Shown: positions 43,570 through 53,887 of the stretch, piece after piece
How the letters are laid out: every line of letters starts with the position of its first letter
How positions within the stretch are numbered: the first letter of the stretch is position 1
NCBI RefSeq assembly: GCF_004217555.1
Contig: NZ_SHKW01000001.1
Coordinates: forward strand, 3,596,001-3,660,000
DNA length: 64,000 nucleotides
Origin: Edaphobacter modestus
GTDB lineage: Bacteria; Acidobacteriota; Terriglobia; Terriglobales; Acidobacteriaceae
Direction of reading: 5' to 3'
Notes under the pieces: generated by a model
Database searches by the model: none
Seen by the model: the letters and a program-made list of their open reading frames with translations, nothing else
What the model was told of the DNA's origin: nothing
Translations under genes and position numbers: made by a program

Positions 43570-44670
43570 TTAGCGTTTGCTGCGACGTGCGGAAGCAGCG
43601 GGCGGAGGATACGCGGGTTTCAGTTTCACGGGTGCGGTGGACTCGATTTCGATGCGGACCGGACGATATTGGGCGACGGCTGCCGCGATAGCGTACTTGA
43701 GCGGCTCGATTCCCTCCCCGGTCACGGCGGAGATGGTATAGAGGGGGATCTTGCGGCGTTTGGCGTATGTGGTGAGCTTCTTGAGCTTGTCGGGGTTGGC
43801 CACGTCGGCCTTCGACGCCACGAGGAGAGTGGGCCGCTTGGGAAGCTCGGGGTCGAAGCTGGCGAGCTCGGCCGTGATGACCTTGAAGTCATCCACCGGG
43901 TCGGGGCGTCCGCTCGCGTCGGAGACGTCAACGAGATGCACGATGACGCTGGTTCGCTCAATGTGCTTGAGGAACTGGACTCCGAGGCCAGCGCCGAGGT
44001 GCGCGCCCTCGATCAAGCCCGGGAGATCGGCGATGGTGAAGGACTGTTCGTGGGGCCAGTCGCCTACCTTAACCACACCCAGGTTTGGCTCGAGGGTGGT
44101 GAAGGCGTAGTTGGCGATCTTGGGCCGGGCGGCAGAGAGTCGGGAGATCAGGGTCGATTTACCGACATTGGGATATCCCACCAGGCCGGCATCGGCGAGC
44201 AGGCGAAGCTCCAGGCGCAGATGGCGTTCTTCGCCGGGACGACCTAATTCGTGTTCGCGGGGTGCCTGGTGGGTACTGGTAGCAAAGTGTTGGTTGCCGC
44301 GACCGCCGCGACCGCCACGGGCCACCACGACGGTTTCGTTGGGACGAGTAAAGTCGTGGACCAGCTCGCCGGTGTCCTCGTCATAGACGAGAGTACCGAT
44401 GGGGACCTGCAGCAGTAATGGGTCGCCGGCATGGCCGGACATGTTGGAACCCATGCCATGCTCGCCCCGTCCCGATTTGTGTTCCGGGTTGAACCGGAAG
44501 TGGACGAGGGTGTTGTGGCTGAGGGATGAGGTCATGAGGATGTCGCCGCCATGGCCGCCATCGCCCCCGGAGGGACCGCCTCGGGGGACAAACTTCTCGC
44601 GGCGGAAGGCCATGCAGCCGTTGCCTCCGTCGCCCGCCTTAATTCGGATTTTTGCTTCGTCAATAAACAT
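43570..44670 (-). CDS. obgE: GTPase Obg/CgtA
   Basis: 366 residues. Obg domain (1-160): [41 protein letters not shown] and other Gly-rich repeats. The G domain has [19 protein letters not shown] near 165, [16 protein letters not shown] near 213, and VASKAD near 285. The Gly-Tyr-Pro of the G1 motif is typical. The C-terminus is short and basic ([10 protein letters not shown]), lacking the OCT domain. It acts in 50S assembly. In relatives obgE is adjacent to nadD and rsfS. Confidence 0.97.
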   Translation of the reverse strand: MFIDEAKIRIKAGDGGNGCMAFRREKFVPRGGPSGGDGGHGGDILMTSSLSHNTLVHFRFNPEHKSGRGEHGMGSNMSGHAGDPLLLQVPIGTLVYDEDTGELVHDFTRPNETVVVARGGRGGRGNQHFATSTHQAPREHELGRPGEERHLRLELRLLADAGLVGYPNVGKSTLISRLSAARPKIANYAFTTLEPNLGVVKVGDWPHEQSFTIADLPGLIEGAHLGAGLGVQFLKHIERTSVIVHLVDVSDASGRPDPVDDFKVITAELASFDPELPKRPTLLVASKADVANPDKLKKLTTYAKRRKIPLYTISAVTGEGIEPLKYAIAAAVAQYRPVRIEIESTAPVKLKPAYPPPAASARRSKR

Positions 44671-44971
44671 TTTTCACATTCAGTTTACAGGGCGCGGGAT
44701 AGACTACACACATACACAGACAGTTCCGTTGTACATGGGTGCGCCCTGACCTCTATAGGGATACGAAAGTATAGAGATTAAAGAGGGCACTCAGTCATCA
44801 TGATCCGGACCGATTCATTGATCGATGGTCCGGCCGTACCCTTCCGATAAAGGGTGGTTCATCGAGGATTCATCGCGATTGAAAAGTCTGTTTCTATCTA
44901 TCAAATAAGAACCTTTGACCCGATTCTGGCGCCTGTTGGGCGCGAGCGGTTCAGTTTTTCAGGAGACCCAA
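44671..44971. other. Upstream region of Oar-like gene 2
   Basis: 301 bases between divergent obgE and the second Oar-like gene. It must contain both promoters. A palindrome-like TTTATCGGAAGG/CCTTCCGATAAA match is partial near 44840-44855. No gene seen. Confidence 0.35.
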
Positions 44972-47900
44972 ATGAAGATCAAAAAATTAACGCGGTATGC
45001 CTTGTTAATGGCGCTGCTCGGCGGAGTCTGCCTCTCCGGCCATGCGCAATCGGCAACGGATGGAGCGATCGGCGGTACGGTGGTGGATAGTTCGGGCCTG
45101 CCGGTGCCGCATGCGACCATCGTGATTCGGTCGAACACAACAAACGCGGAGAAGACGACGACGGCGGACGATTCAGGTTTCTTTCGTCTGGTTCACCTGC
45201 CGGCGTCGGCCTTCACGGTGAAGGTCTCCGCAGCAGGCTTCCAGAACTATCAGTCCAAGGAGGTGATCGTCCAGGTTGGACAGCTGACGGACATCTCGCC
45301 AAGGCTGACCGTGGGCAGCACCACGGAGACGATTGAGGTGACGAGCGAGACTCCGGACCTGAATACGGTCTCTCCCGAGGTTGCGAGCGTGATCCCTCAG
45401 CGCACCCTCCAGGACCTTCCGGTCAGCAACTATCGCTGGTCCGCTTATGCAGCGCTCACCCCCGGTGTGGTGGTGGACTCCAGCGGATTCGGTCTCCTGA
45501 GCTTCCGGGGTCAGAGCACCCTGATGAATAACGTCACTATCGACGGCGCGGACGACAATCAGGCTTACTTCTCTGAGGAACGCGGTCGCACGCGCGCCGG
45601 TTATTCGACGGCGAAGTCCTCGATTCAGGAGTTTCAGGTCAATACCTCGAACTACTCGAGCGAGTTCGGTCGCGCCGCCGGCGGCGTGGTGAACTCAGTC
45701 ACCAAGAGCGGCGGCAACCAGTACCACGGCGACCTCTACTTCTATGATCGTGACGCCAACTGGGGCGCATCCAACCCATACGCCAAGCTGACCTCCGTGA
45801 ACTCATCAGGCCAGGTGGTATCGAACAACATCAAGCCGACCGACAAGCGCAAGCAGTACGGTGGCGCGATCAGCGGGCCCATCTGGAAGGACAAGATCTT
45901 CTTCTTCTTTGCGGGTGACCGGTTCGACCACAACTTCCCTGCCGTCGCCGTCGCGCAGGCGCCTCTCAATCTCTACACGTTGCCGGACACGGTCTTGCCC
46001 GCTGGCAAGGCCTGCAACGGAACTGGCGGGGCTGCTCCTAGCACGATCGATGCCGCCGCCTGCACTCTGCAGACGCGGCTCAACCGCCCGACCTACACCG
46101 CTGCCGCGCAGGACTACATTAATGGCGTGAACGGTCTCAATTCGATGCTCGGAACGGTTCCGCGCACGGGCACCCAGACCATCTTCTTCCCCAAGATCGA
46201 CTGGCAGGTCAACTCTCGCAACCATGCTTCGTTTGAGTTCAACCGCCTGCGCTGGACCTCTCCGGCCGGCATTCAGACCGCAAGTACCAACAACTACGGC
46301 ATCCGCAGCTTCGGCAACGACGATGTACGCGTGTCGTTCCTGATTGCAAGGCTGCAGTCGGCGATCAACGACCATCTGAGCAACGAAGTGCGGTACCAGT
46401 ACGGTCGCGACTTCGAGTTTGAGTACGGCCAGACCCCGACGCCTTACGAGGCCAGCAACCTGATGGCATCGGGCGGCGGGTATGCCAATCCTCTGGGTGC
46501 GCCGCCGAGCGTGTTCATCACGAACCTCTTCACCTTCGGCACGCCCACCTTCCTCAACCGCGCCGCGCTTCCTGACGAACGCCGCTGGCAGGTTGCCGAT
46601 ACGGCCAACTACATCTACGGCAAGCACAACATCAAGTTCGGCGTGGACTTCCTGCACACGAACGACCTCATCAATAATCTGTTCACAGGATTTGGTAGTT
46701 ACAACTATAACAACCTGACGGACTACTTCTCCGACTTCTATCTTGCGCAGAATGCAGCGACGCTCAACAGCGCAAAGAACTACACCAGCTTTGTGCAGGG
46801 CTTTGGCAGGCCAGGTCTGGAGTTCCAGACCAAAGACTATGCCATCTTCGCGGAGGACAACTGGGCCGTGACGAGGCAACTGAAGATCACCTACGGCCTG
46901 CGCTGGGAGTACGAGCAGCTACCGACGCCGTTCGCGAACCTGGTGAACCCGGACATACCGCAGACGAGCAATCGTCCGGCGAGCAAGACCAACATCGGGC
47001 CGCGCGTCGGGTTTGCCTATGACGTCTTCGGCACGGGTAAGACGATCGTTCGCGGAGGCTATGGCGAGTTCTTCGCACGCATCCTCAACGGCACGATCTA
47101 CAACTCGCTGATCAACACCGGCGTTGCCGCGGGTCAGTACACGGTCTCGTACACTCGCACGTCCACCGGCGCTCCGGTGTTTCCGCAGGTCATTCCTCCG
47201 GCGAATGCGGGTGCTCTGTCGGGTTCGCCGAATGTGGTCTTCTTTGACTCGAACTTCAAAGCTCCTCAGATCCACCAGGCCGACCTCACGGTCGAGCAGG
47301 ATCTGGGCCACAACTGGATAGCGGGCGTAACCTGGATGGGAGCCTATGGCCGCCGGCTGCCGAACTTCACCGACATCAATCTGGCGACGCCGACCACGGT
47401 GAGCTACACGGTTGTGGATCCCTCGGGCAAAGGACCGCTAGCCAACGGCTCGGTGTTTACCTCGAAGTTCTACAACAGGCTTCCGAACACCGCCGGCTCT
47501 CCCTGCGCAAGCCAGCGTCCGAACTGCAAGTACGGCTCGTTGACGGATGTCTTCAGCGGGTCGAACTCCGACTATGAGGGCCTGGTGGGTCAGATCAGCC
47601 ACCGGTTCTCCAACCACTTCTCTTTCAACGCGAACTACACCTGGTCTCATGCGCTGGACTACGGCGTTAACAACCAGACAGCGACCACTGCGAACAACCT
47701 GCTCGATCCGCAGGACCTGCGTGCCGAGTACGGAAACGCCATTTCGAACGTGCCCAACCGCCTCGTGATCAACTCGGTCCTCACCTCCCCCTGGAAGAAG
47801 ACCGGTTGGATGGCTTATCTGACGAACGACTGGGAGCTCTCGCCCTCCTATGCTCTGCAGAGCGGTCTTCCTTACAACATGACGACGTCGGGAACGATCT

Positions 47901-48331
47901 CGGCAGGATTTAACGGGACACCGGGCGGCGCGAACCTCAGCGGGATCGGAGGCGGCATCAACGGATCGAACGGCACGTTCCGCGTTCCGGGTATCGCACG
48001 CAACTCCTTCTCGCAACCGAAGACGAACGTCCTCGACCTGCGTATCTCCAAGCGCTTCTCCATTACGGAGCGGGCGAAGCTGGAGCTGCTGGGTGAGACC
48101 TTCAACCTCGCCAACCATCAGAACGTGACGGGCGTGAATACGCTGGGCTACTCTCTGGGCACCACTACTGTCACCACTGCAGGAGTCACGAGGCCGACTG
48201 GTAACACGTTGACCTTCAACACCTCCCCAACGACGCAAGCATCTCAGTTTGGCGCTGTGACGTCGACGAACTCGAGCAACTTCCAGTTCGCTGCGCGGCA
48301 GATTCAGATTGGAGCGCGGCTGCAGTTCTAG
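44972..48331 (+). CDS. Oar-like TonB-dependent outer-membrane protein (2)
   Basis: 1119 residues from ATG 44972, which has AGGAGA upstream. The signal peptide ends ...LSGHAQSA. The carboxypeptidase-regulatory domain is GAIGGTVVDSSGLPVPHATI and SGFFRLVHLPASAFTVKVSA (about 30-110). Plug features: LTPGVVVDSSGFGLLSFRGQ, TIDGADDNQAYF, and SSEFGRAAGGVVNSVTKSGG. A long barrel ends QIQIGARLQF. Its closest relative in the window is gene 3, which follows it and shares the plug layout. Probably a large-substrate transporter. Confidence 0.92.
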   Translation: MKIKKLTRYALLMALLGGVCLSGHAQSATDGAIGGTVVDSSGLPVPHATIVIRSNTTNAEKTTTADDSGFFRLVHLPASAFTVKVSAAGFQNYQSKEVIVQVGQLTDISPRLTVGSTTETIEVTSETPDLNTVSPEVASVIPQRTLQDLPVSNYRWSAYAALTPGVVVDSSGFGLLSFRGQSTLMNNVTIDGADDNQAYFSEERGRTRAGYSTAKSSIQEFQVNTSNYSSEFGRAAGGVVNSVTKSGGNQYHGDLYFYDRDANWGASNPYAKLTSVNSSGQVVSNNIKPTDKRKQYGGAISGPIWKDKIFFFFAGDRFDHNFPAVAVAQAPLNLYTLPDTVLPAGKACNGTGGAAPSTIDAAACTLQTRLNRPTYTAAAQDYINGVNGLNSMLGTVPRTGTQTIFFPKIDWQVNSRNHASFEFNRLRWTSPAGIQTASTNNYGIRSFGNDDVRVSFLIARLQSAINDHLSNEVRYQYGRDFEFEYGQTPTPYEASNLMASGGGYANPLGAPPSVFITNLFTFGTPTFLNRAALPDERRWQVADTANYIYGKHNIKFGVDFLHTNDLINNLFTGFGSYNYNNLTDYFSDFYLAQNAATLNSAKNYTSFVQGFGRPGLEFQTKDYAIFAEDNWAVTRQLKITYGLRWEYEQLPTPFANLVNPDIPQTSNRPASKTNIGPRVGFAYDVFGTGKTIVRGGYGEFFARILNGTIYNSLINTGVAAGQYTVSYTRTSTGAPVFPQVIPPANAGALSGSPNVVFFDSNFKAPQIHQADLTVEQDLGHNWIAGVTWMGAYGRRLPNFTDINLATPTTVSYTVVDPSGKGPLANGSVFTSKFYNRLPNTAGSPCASQRPNCKYGSLTDVFSGSNSDYEGLVGQISHRFSNHFSFNANYTWSHALDYGVNNQTATTANNLLDPQDLRAEYGNAISNVPNRLVINSVLTSPWKKTGWMAYLTNDWELSPSYALQSGLPYNMTTSGTISAGFNGTPGGANLSGIGGGINGSNGTFRVPGIARNSFSQPKTNVLDLRISKRFSITERAKLELLGETFNLANHQNVTGVNTLGYSLGTTTVTTAGVTRPTGNTLTFNTSPTTQASQFGAVTSTNSSNFQFAARQIQIGARLQF

Positions 48332-48351
48332 TGTTGCATTCCAGCTCACAA

Positions 48352-48385
48352 AGGCGGCAGCTTCGGCTGCCGCCTCTTTCTTTTT
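48352..48385 (+). terminator. UUCG-tetraloop terminator after Oar-like gene 2
   Basis: AGGCGGCAGC pairs with GCTGCCGCCT around TTCG, followed by CTTTCTTTTT. Confidence 0.92.
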
Positions 48386-48570
48386 ACGACTACATCCTTT
48401 AGGGACTTCTTTAAACCAGCAAAGTTCGTTAATCTTCGGCTGTCTCCTCAACGTTCTGGCATGCACCAGCTTTGCTGGTGATATCTGCGGCTGGGGAGAG
48501 GTCGGTTTTCGACGCGTCCGATGCCGTGGTCGTGCTGAGCAGTAACCGACAGACCATTGGTGGAGACGAC

Positions 48571-51500
48571 ATGTTCGATCGGGTCGGGCTCGCGGAACCT
48601 CGTGCTACCGGGGCCGCGAGGTGGGGCATATGGCATATCGCGCTGAGTCTTCCGATATTCGCGATATCGCTGCCATCTCTCCAGGCGCAGACCTCTGTAG
48701 ACGGTGTTGTTCGTGGGACCGCTTTCGATACCACAGGCGCCGCCGTGGCAGGCGCGAGGATCAGCATCGAAGATGATCGACGCAACCTTGTCTTCAATAC
48801 CATGTCCGACCCGCAGGGGAGCTTCGTCTTTTCGCATGTACAGGCAGGGATCTACGCGGTAACAGCCAGGGCACCGGGATTCGCATCCATCCTTCTCAAC
48901 CGGGTTTCAGTCGAGGTAGGCGGGGTCACCGGGCTGGATTTCCTTTTGAAGATTGCGGGCGCCGAGACAACGGTGAACGTCATCGACCAAGCGGAGGAAA
49001 CTGGAGCCGCTCGTCTCGAGCAGCCGTCGGGTATGGCGGTTACGAGCGTGATTGGGCCATCTGAGATGGAAACGCTGCCGGTGAACGGCAGGCGATGGCA
49101 GAGCTTTGCTCTGCTCACTCCTGCTGCGAATGCGTCCAGCCAGGATGATGACCTGCTCAGCTTCCGCGGACTCGCGGTAACGCAGAACAATACCAGCGTC
49201 GATGGAGTCTCGGACGATCAGAGCTTTCAGGCGATTCCGAAGGGAATGGAAAGTACGGTCGACAGCAATATCCACGAACAGACGGGGGGAGAGCTGGGCG
49301 GGGCTCGTCGCAACGCAGCTTCGTGGCGGCGGGCGGGTGCGGCCTACACGTTTTCGCAGGAGGCGGTTCGCGAGTTTCGGGTCAGTACGCAGAATTATTC
49401 GGCGATCTATGGCCACGGGGCCGGCGGCTCCATAGCGACGATCTCGAAGAGCGGAACCAACGATCTGCATGGTACGGGCTTTTACACGGCACGATCGAGT
49501 GCGTGGGGCGCAACGAATCCCTTCTCCATCGCTACGACCTATGAAGATGGTTTGGTGACAAGTGAGTACGTAAAACCGCACGATCTTCGTCAGCAGTTTG
49601 GCGGAACGGTGGGAGGCGCGCTCGTCCGCAACAAGATTTTCTATTTCTATGCCTTCGATCAACAGCGGCGAGGTTTTCCAGCCATCGGTGCTCCCAGTGA
49701 TCCAAACTTTTATCGTTTGACTGCGATGCAAAGTGCGCTGCTTGCGAACCGGGGTGTCACCCCATCGAAGGTAAATGCAGCGCTGAATTATCTCAGCAGC
49801 CTTACGGGCAAGGTCGATCGTCGAGATGACCAGACGATCAACTTTGGCAAGCTGGATTGGCAGCTGGCGGCGCGAAACCGAATCAGTGCGCAGTACAACC
49901 GGATGCGCTCCGCTTCTCCCGAGGGGCTTCTTGGAGCTCCTGTCGTCGACCGCGGTGCCGCCAGCCTGGGCAGTGGCTACGGAAAGATCGATACCGCAGT
50001 TGCGCGATGGACGTGGACAGCCTCAGCGCATCTCAGCAATGAAGTGCGTTTCGCCTACGGTCGAGATCTGCAGTACGAGCAGGCACAGACGCCGCTGCCG
50101 CAGGAGCCTGCCATCGGTCCGGGAGGCTATGCTCCGGAGATAGCGATTGGGCCGGATGGGCTGACGTTTGGAACGCCCGCGGGGGTAGGGCGTTTCGCGT
50201 ATCCCGACGAAACCAAAGTACAGGTCGTCGATACAGTGAACTGGGCGTTCGGACACCATCTTCTGCAGGCCGGCGTGGATACGAGCTTTGTGCACGACAA
50301 TATCAGCGCACTGAATAACACCGTGGGGACATTTCATTACGACAGTGGCACAACCAATGGACATGCAGGCGGGTTGGTGGACTGGATTACGGATTACACC
50401 TTCAATGTCCATGCCTATCCGAATGGCGGATGCCCCTCGATCTTCTCCGCAATCCATAACTTCTGCTTTCGATCCTTCACTCAGAGTTTCGGCCAACAGC
50501 AGGTGGCGTTCCGCACGCAGGAGTGGGCAGGTTTTGTCGAGGATACATGGCGGCTGAGACCGGGTCTTACCCTGAACGCAGGTCTGCGTTACGAATACGA
50601 ACTGTTGCCTCTTCCGCAGAAGCCAAACGCCGCGCTCGATGCCATCTTCGGCGAGCGCGGCGCGACGAGCATTCTGCCCGAGGACAGAAACAACTTCGGA
50701 CCTCGCATTGGAGCCTCCTGGGCCCCCTTTGGCGAACGGAAGGGAGTTGTGCGCATAGGGTATGGCGTCTATTATGGCCGCATTCTGGGGGCAACCGTGC
50801 AGAGTGCTCTCGTCAACACGGCGCAATCAACGTCCGCGACCCATGTCAGCATTACTCCCAACACAATTACGCCCTGTCCACAGGTTGCCAACCAGGGCTT
50901 TGGATATGTGTGCACCTACGTAGCGGCTCCGCCTTCCGCAGTCACTTCCACAAGCTCCGCAACGGTTTTCAGCAGAACGTTCCGGACACCGATGATTCAG
51001 CAGGGGAGTGTGGCGGTGGAACGAGGCTTGGGTTCCGGCGTGATTGCGAGCGCGACCTATCTGGTTAACATCGACCGTCAACTTTCGGGAGCAGTCGATA
51101 TTAATATCGCGCCGTCGGTTGAATCGCGGGCTCTTCAGATTCAGGGAGGTACAGGTTCGGCAGGAGTTCAGGATGGCGAGCTATTTGTCATCCCTGTCTA
51201 TACGTCACGAGTCAGCGGCAACTACGGTCCCGTAACCGCAGTGACCTCCGACATTAGCGCGAGCTACAACGCGCTGACGCTGGAAGCGCGCAGGAGGAAT
51301 CGCAGGGGCCTGGAGTTTCGTGTCGCGTGGACGTGGTCGAAGGCGATCGATCAGGGACAGAATGCAGGAGCTACTCCTCAAAGCAATTCTCGGTTCGACC
51401 CCTTTACCGTCCAGTACGACAAGGGTCTGTCGCGATTGAATTTTCCTCACAAGATCGTTGCGAGCGCCATGTGGGAGCCAAGACTGCATACTACAGAGCG

Positions 51501-51981
51501 GTGGCTGGCTTATGCGGCCAATGGATGGGCTCTCTCCGGCATCTTCTATGAGACAAGCGGCAGACCTTACAGTTACGAGATCTTCGGCGGCACACGTCTT
51601 ACGGGAGGTCGCGAGAGTATCAATGGCTCGGGAGGAGCCGTCTATCTTCCAACCATTGGGAGAAATACCCTGCGTCTCCCCGATACGGATCGCCTGGATG
51701 TGAGACTGACCCGCGTTCTACGCGCCGGGGAACGTGTGCGGGTGCGAGCCAGCGTAGAAGCATTCAATCTGGCGAATCATGTGAGTTACACCGGGGTGCA
51801 GCAGAGGGCGTTTCTGGTCGGAACGCCGAGCGCAACCGGAGTTACACCTCTAATCTTTCAGGATGCAAACAGTATCGCGGCCGAGGGATTGAGCGTTCTT
51901 CCCTTCGGGACTTATACGGCATCTACCGCTAACAGTTCGAGAGAGCGACAGATACAGATGGGGCTACGTCTCGATTTCTAA
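48571..51981 (+). CDS. Oar-like TonB-dependent outer-membrane protein (3)
   Basis: 1136 residues from ATG 48571 with GGTGGAG upstream. A TTG start at 48472 would add 33 residues before the signal sequence. The N-terminal hydrophobic segment (WHIALSLPIFAISLPSLQAQ) is followed by DGVVRGTAFDTTGAAVAGAR (carboxypeptidase-like) and a plug-like VNGRRWQSFALLTPAANASS and NNTSVDGVSDDQSFQ. The barrel ends RQIQMGLRLDF. It is preceded by the terminator of gene 2 and followed by a TonB gene in the same direction, so genes 2, 3 and tonB may form a functional uptake set. Confidence 0.9.
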   Translation: MFDRVGLAEPRATGAARWGIWHIALSLPIFAISLPSLQAQTSVDGVVRGTAFDTTGAAVAGARISIEDDRRNLVFNTMSDPQGSFVFSHVQAGIYAVTARAPGFASILLNRVSVEVGGVTGLDFLLKIAGAETTVNVIDQAEETGAARLEQPSGMAVTSVIGPSEMETLPVNGRRWQSFALLTPAANASSQDDDLLSFRGLAVTQNNTSVDGVSDDQSFQAIPKGMESTVDSNIHEQTGGELGGARRNAASWRRAGAAYTFSQEAVREFRVSTQNYSAIYGHGAGGSIATISKSGTNDLHGTGFYTARSSAWGATNPFSIATTYEDGLVTSEYVKPHDLRQQFGGTVGGALVRNKIFYFYAFDQQRRGFPAIGAPSDPNFYRLTAMQSALLANRGVTPSKVNAALNYLSSLTGKVDRRDDQTINFGKLDWQLAARNRISAQYNRMRSASPEGLLGAPVVDRGAASLGSGYGKIDTAVARWTWTASAHLSNEVRFAYGRDLQYEQAQTPLPQEPAIGPGGYAPEIAIGPDGLTFGTPAGVGRFAYPDETKVQVVDTVNWAFGHHLLQAGVDTSFVHDNISALNNTVGTFHYDSGTTNGHAGGLVDWITDYTFNVHAYPNGGCPSIFSAIHNFCFRSFTQSFGQQQVAFRTQEWAGFVEDTWRLRPGLTLNAGLRYEYELLPLPQKPNAALDAIFGERGATSILPEDRNNFGPRIGASWAPFGERKGVVRIGYGVYYGRILGATVQSALVNTAQSTSATHVSITPNTITPCPQVANQGFGYVCTYVAAPPSAVTSTSSATVFSRTFRTPMIQQGSVAVERGLGSGVIASATYLVNIDRQLSGAVDINIAPSVESRALQIQGGTGSAGVQDGELFVIPVYTSRVSGNYGPVTAVTSDISASYNALTLEARRRNRRGLEFRVAWTWSKAIDQGQNAGATPQSNSRFDPFTVQYDKGLSRLNFPHKIVASAMWEPRLHTTERWLAYAANGWALSGIFYETSGRPYSYEIFGGTRLTGGRESINGSGGAVYLPTIGRNTLRLPDTDRLDVRLTRVLRAGERVRVRASVEAFNLANHVSYTGVQQRAFLVGTPSATGVTPLIFQDANSIAAEGLSVLPFGTYTASTANSSRERQIQMGLRLDF

Positions 51982-52186
51982 TCCTGAGTGCGCGATTTGC
52001 GCAGTAGTTTGCAGTTCGAAATTTCCACAGACATCTGACTTAGCAAAATATTGTGGATGATATCTCCTTCTAATCCAGCGAGATCGATTCATTGCGTTCT
52101 GAGTAGGCTATCCACGTTATCAACTGCATCCAATTGAACGGGGTGGTGTGCGTGTTCGATGGACTTCCAGAGGATGGAATCGAAGG

Positions 52187-53818
52187 ATGATGATCGATTT
52201 GCAAGAGATGGAAAAGCACGCCCAGGCTGTTAAGAAATTCAGGTCACTGTGTGACATGCATCGAATTCCTTTCGGTGAGCGGAGAAATCTGACTGACCTT
52301 GTCACGAGTCTTAGAGAGAACCGCCATTTCGCAATGGATTTTTGGGCGATGGCGGGAGATATGAGTGTCCGCGAACGGGGAACACTGAGCGATGACGAGA
52401 TGCTCGAGGCGCTCGTCGAAGGGGCTTCGGGCATAACACCAGCGACTTTGCCGCAAACCGAGAAAGGCGCAGCGGCGGAGTTGAAAGCGATGCTCGCAGG
52501 CGTGGATGTAGATGCGCCGGTTCTGCCTGACCCGATCTCGGAGCCAGGAGATACCCTCACTTCTGATGAAGAGGAGCGCGAAAGAATATGGGCTTCCGAT
52601 GAACAGCGCAGGGAGCCATGGCAGACCACACAACGAAGAACTGCTCCTCCCGAGGTTTCTAAAACGCAGCGGACGATTGCAGAGGCCCTGCTTCGTTTGG
52701 AAGAAACGAGCCGTCAGTTACAGGATCACCTGGCCGCAATCGAGCAGACTACGGGGCGCGCGAACGAGAACGCGGAAGTAAGCGAGATCAAGGAGCAAAG
52801 AGAAGAAGACACGGTTGAAGAGACCAAACCGATTATTGTTCCTCCCCCGGGATTGGCGAAGGGGGCGTCGATAGAACACGAGGTGCCCTTCGAAGAGCGG
52901 AGGCCGGCATTGGTCGAGGAGCCGGCGATTCATGCAACAGCGAACACTGAGAAGGCGCATGGAAGAAGTGGGATCGCTTCGCACTCGCCTCCGACGGAGC
53001 CGGAAGTCTTCGAACCACGGCCAGTCGGCAGCCTCTCCCGTCGTGGATTTGCACTCTCCGAGGACACAGATGACGATCCTTCGATCGTTGTACCGCTAGC
53101 CGCTTATGCGGAGTCGCATCACGAAAGCTTAACGATTCGCGCGGCAGTCGTCGTGGTGTTAGTCGTAATGTTAGGTACCGGGTGGCTCGCGTTGAGTCGA
53201 GGATATGGTAAGGATCTGATAGATCGGTATGGAGCCGCTACCAGGGAGAAGCTTGGCCTTGTCCGCCAGGAGATCCACGAGCTAACCGCGCCACCATCGA
53301 AAACTGCGACTCAGCCAACCCCGCAAGCCTCGCAACCGGAACGTGCAGCTCCCGCTCCAAATCGTCCGCCAACGAGGAACTCATCCGCCACGCGGTCGAG
53401 GAGTGCGCCTGTACCGCGGCCTGCGGCGACTAAGCCCCAACAAAAACTTTCCCCGGCCGTTAGTGCGCATTCCCCGTCGAGCGCCTCGCGAGCGCCTCGT
53501 GTGGAGACGCCATTGGATAGGAGAGATCTGGTCAGGGTCCCAGCTTCGACGATGGAAGCAAATCTTGTAACCTCGCGGGTACCGGTCTACCCGGAGACCG
53601 CGAAAGCAATGGGCATTGAAGGGCCGGTTGTAGTGGAGGCGATGATCTCAAGATCAGGTGCCGTAGAGTATGCGCGAGCTATCTCGGGAGATCCACACTT
53701 GCGCGTTGCGGCCGAAGAAGCAGTGATGAAGTGGAGATATAAACCCTACCTTCTCAACGGGCGTGCCGTAGAAGCGGCAACCCAGGTTCGTGTCGTATTC
53801 AAGCTACCGGAGCGATAA
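52187..53818 (+). CDS. TonB-family protein with very long cytoplasmic N-terminus
   Basis: About 543 residues. The first about 320 residues are soluble and unrelated to ordinary TonB, with a helical start (DLQEMEKHAQAVKKFRSLCD) and a Glu-rich, coiled-coil-prone stretch near 185-230. One membrane helix follows (AAVVVVLVVMLGTGWLAL, about 320-340). A Pro/Ala/Ser/Arg-rich periplasmic linker (380-450) leads to a TonB-C domain (MEANLVTSRVPVYPETAKAM, VVEAMISRSGAVEYARAI, EAVMKWRYKPYLLNGRAVEA). TonB transmits inner-membrane energy to outer-membrane transporters. Sitting after two Oar-like genes suggests it serves them. Ordinary TonB has only a few cytoplasmic residues. Confidence 0.8.
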   Translation: MMIDLQEMEKHAQAVKKFRSLCDMHRIPFGERRNLTDLVTSLRENRHFAMDFWAMAGDMSVRERGTLSDDEMLEALVEGASGITPATLPQTEKGAAAELKAMLAGVDVDAPVLPDPISEPGDTLTSDEEERERIWASDEQRREPWQTTQRRTAPPEVSKTQRTIAEALLRLEETSRQLQDHLAAIEQTTGRANENAEVSEIKEQREEDTVEETKPIIVPPPGLAKGASIEHEVPFEERRPALVEEPAIHATANTEKAHGRSGIASHSPPTEPEVFEPRPVGSLSRRGFALSEDTDDDPSIVVPLAAYAESHHESLTIRAAVVVVLVVMLGTGWLALSRGYGKDLIDRYGAATREKLGLVRQEIHELTAPPSKTATQPTPQASQPERAAPAPNRPPTRNSSATRSRSAPVPRPAATKPQQKLSPAVSAHSPSSASRAPRVETPLDRRDLVRVPASTMEANLVTSRVPVYPETAKAMGIEGPVVVEAMISRSGAVEYARAISGDPHLRVAAEEAVMKWRYKPYLLNGRAVEAATQVRVVFKLPER

Positions 53819-53839
53819 CCGGAAGACCTTAGCCGCAAA

Positions 53840-53873
53840 GAAGAAGAGCTCCCATTTTTGGGAGCTCTTCTTC
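53840..53873. terminator. Terminator between tonB-like and GH105 genes
   Basis: GAAGAAGAGCTCCC pairs perfectly with GGGAGCTCTTCTTC around ATTTTT. It serves the convergent genes on both strands. Confidence 0.85.
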
Positions 53874-53887
53874 AATCACTGCGCTCT

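Noticed and set aside
45806..46879. 357-codon minus-strand frame in Oar-like gene 2
   Set aside because: Shadow of the high-GC coding strand; no start signal and no recognisable protein features.
48464..48480. CACCAGC-ttt-GCTGGTG hairpin upstream of Oar-like gene 3
   Set aside because: It has no T-run and lies in the leader. It could be a structured 5' end, but nothing specific supports a riboswitch.
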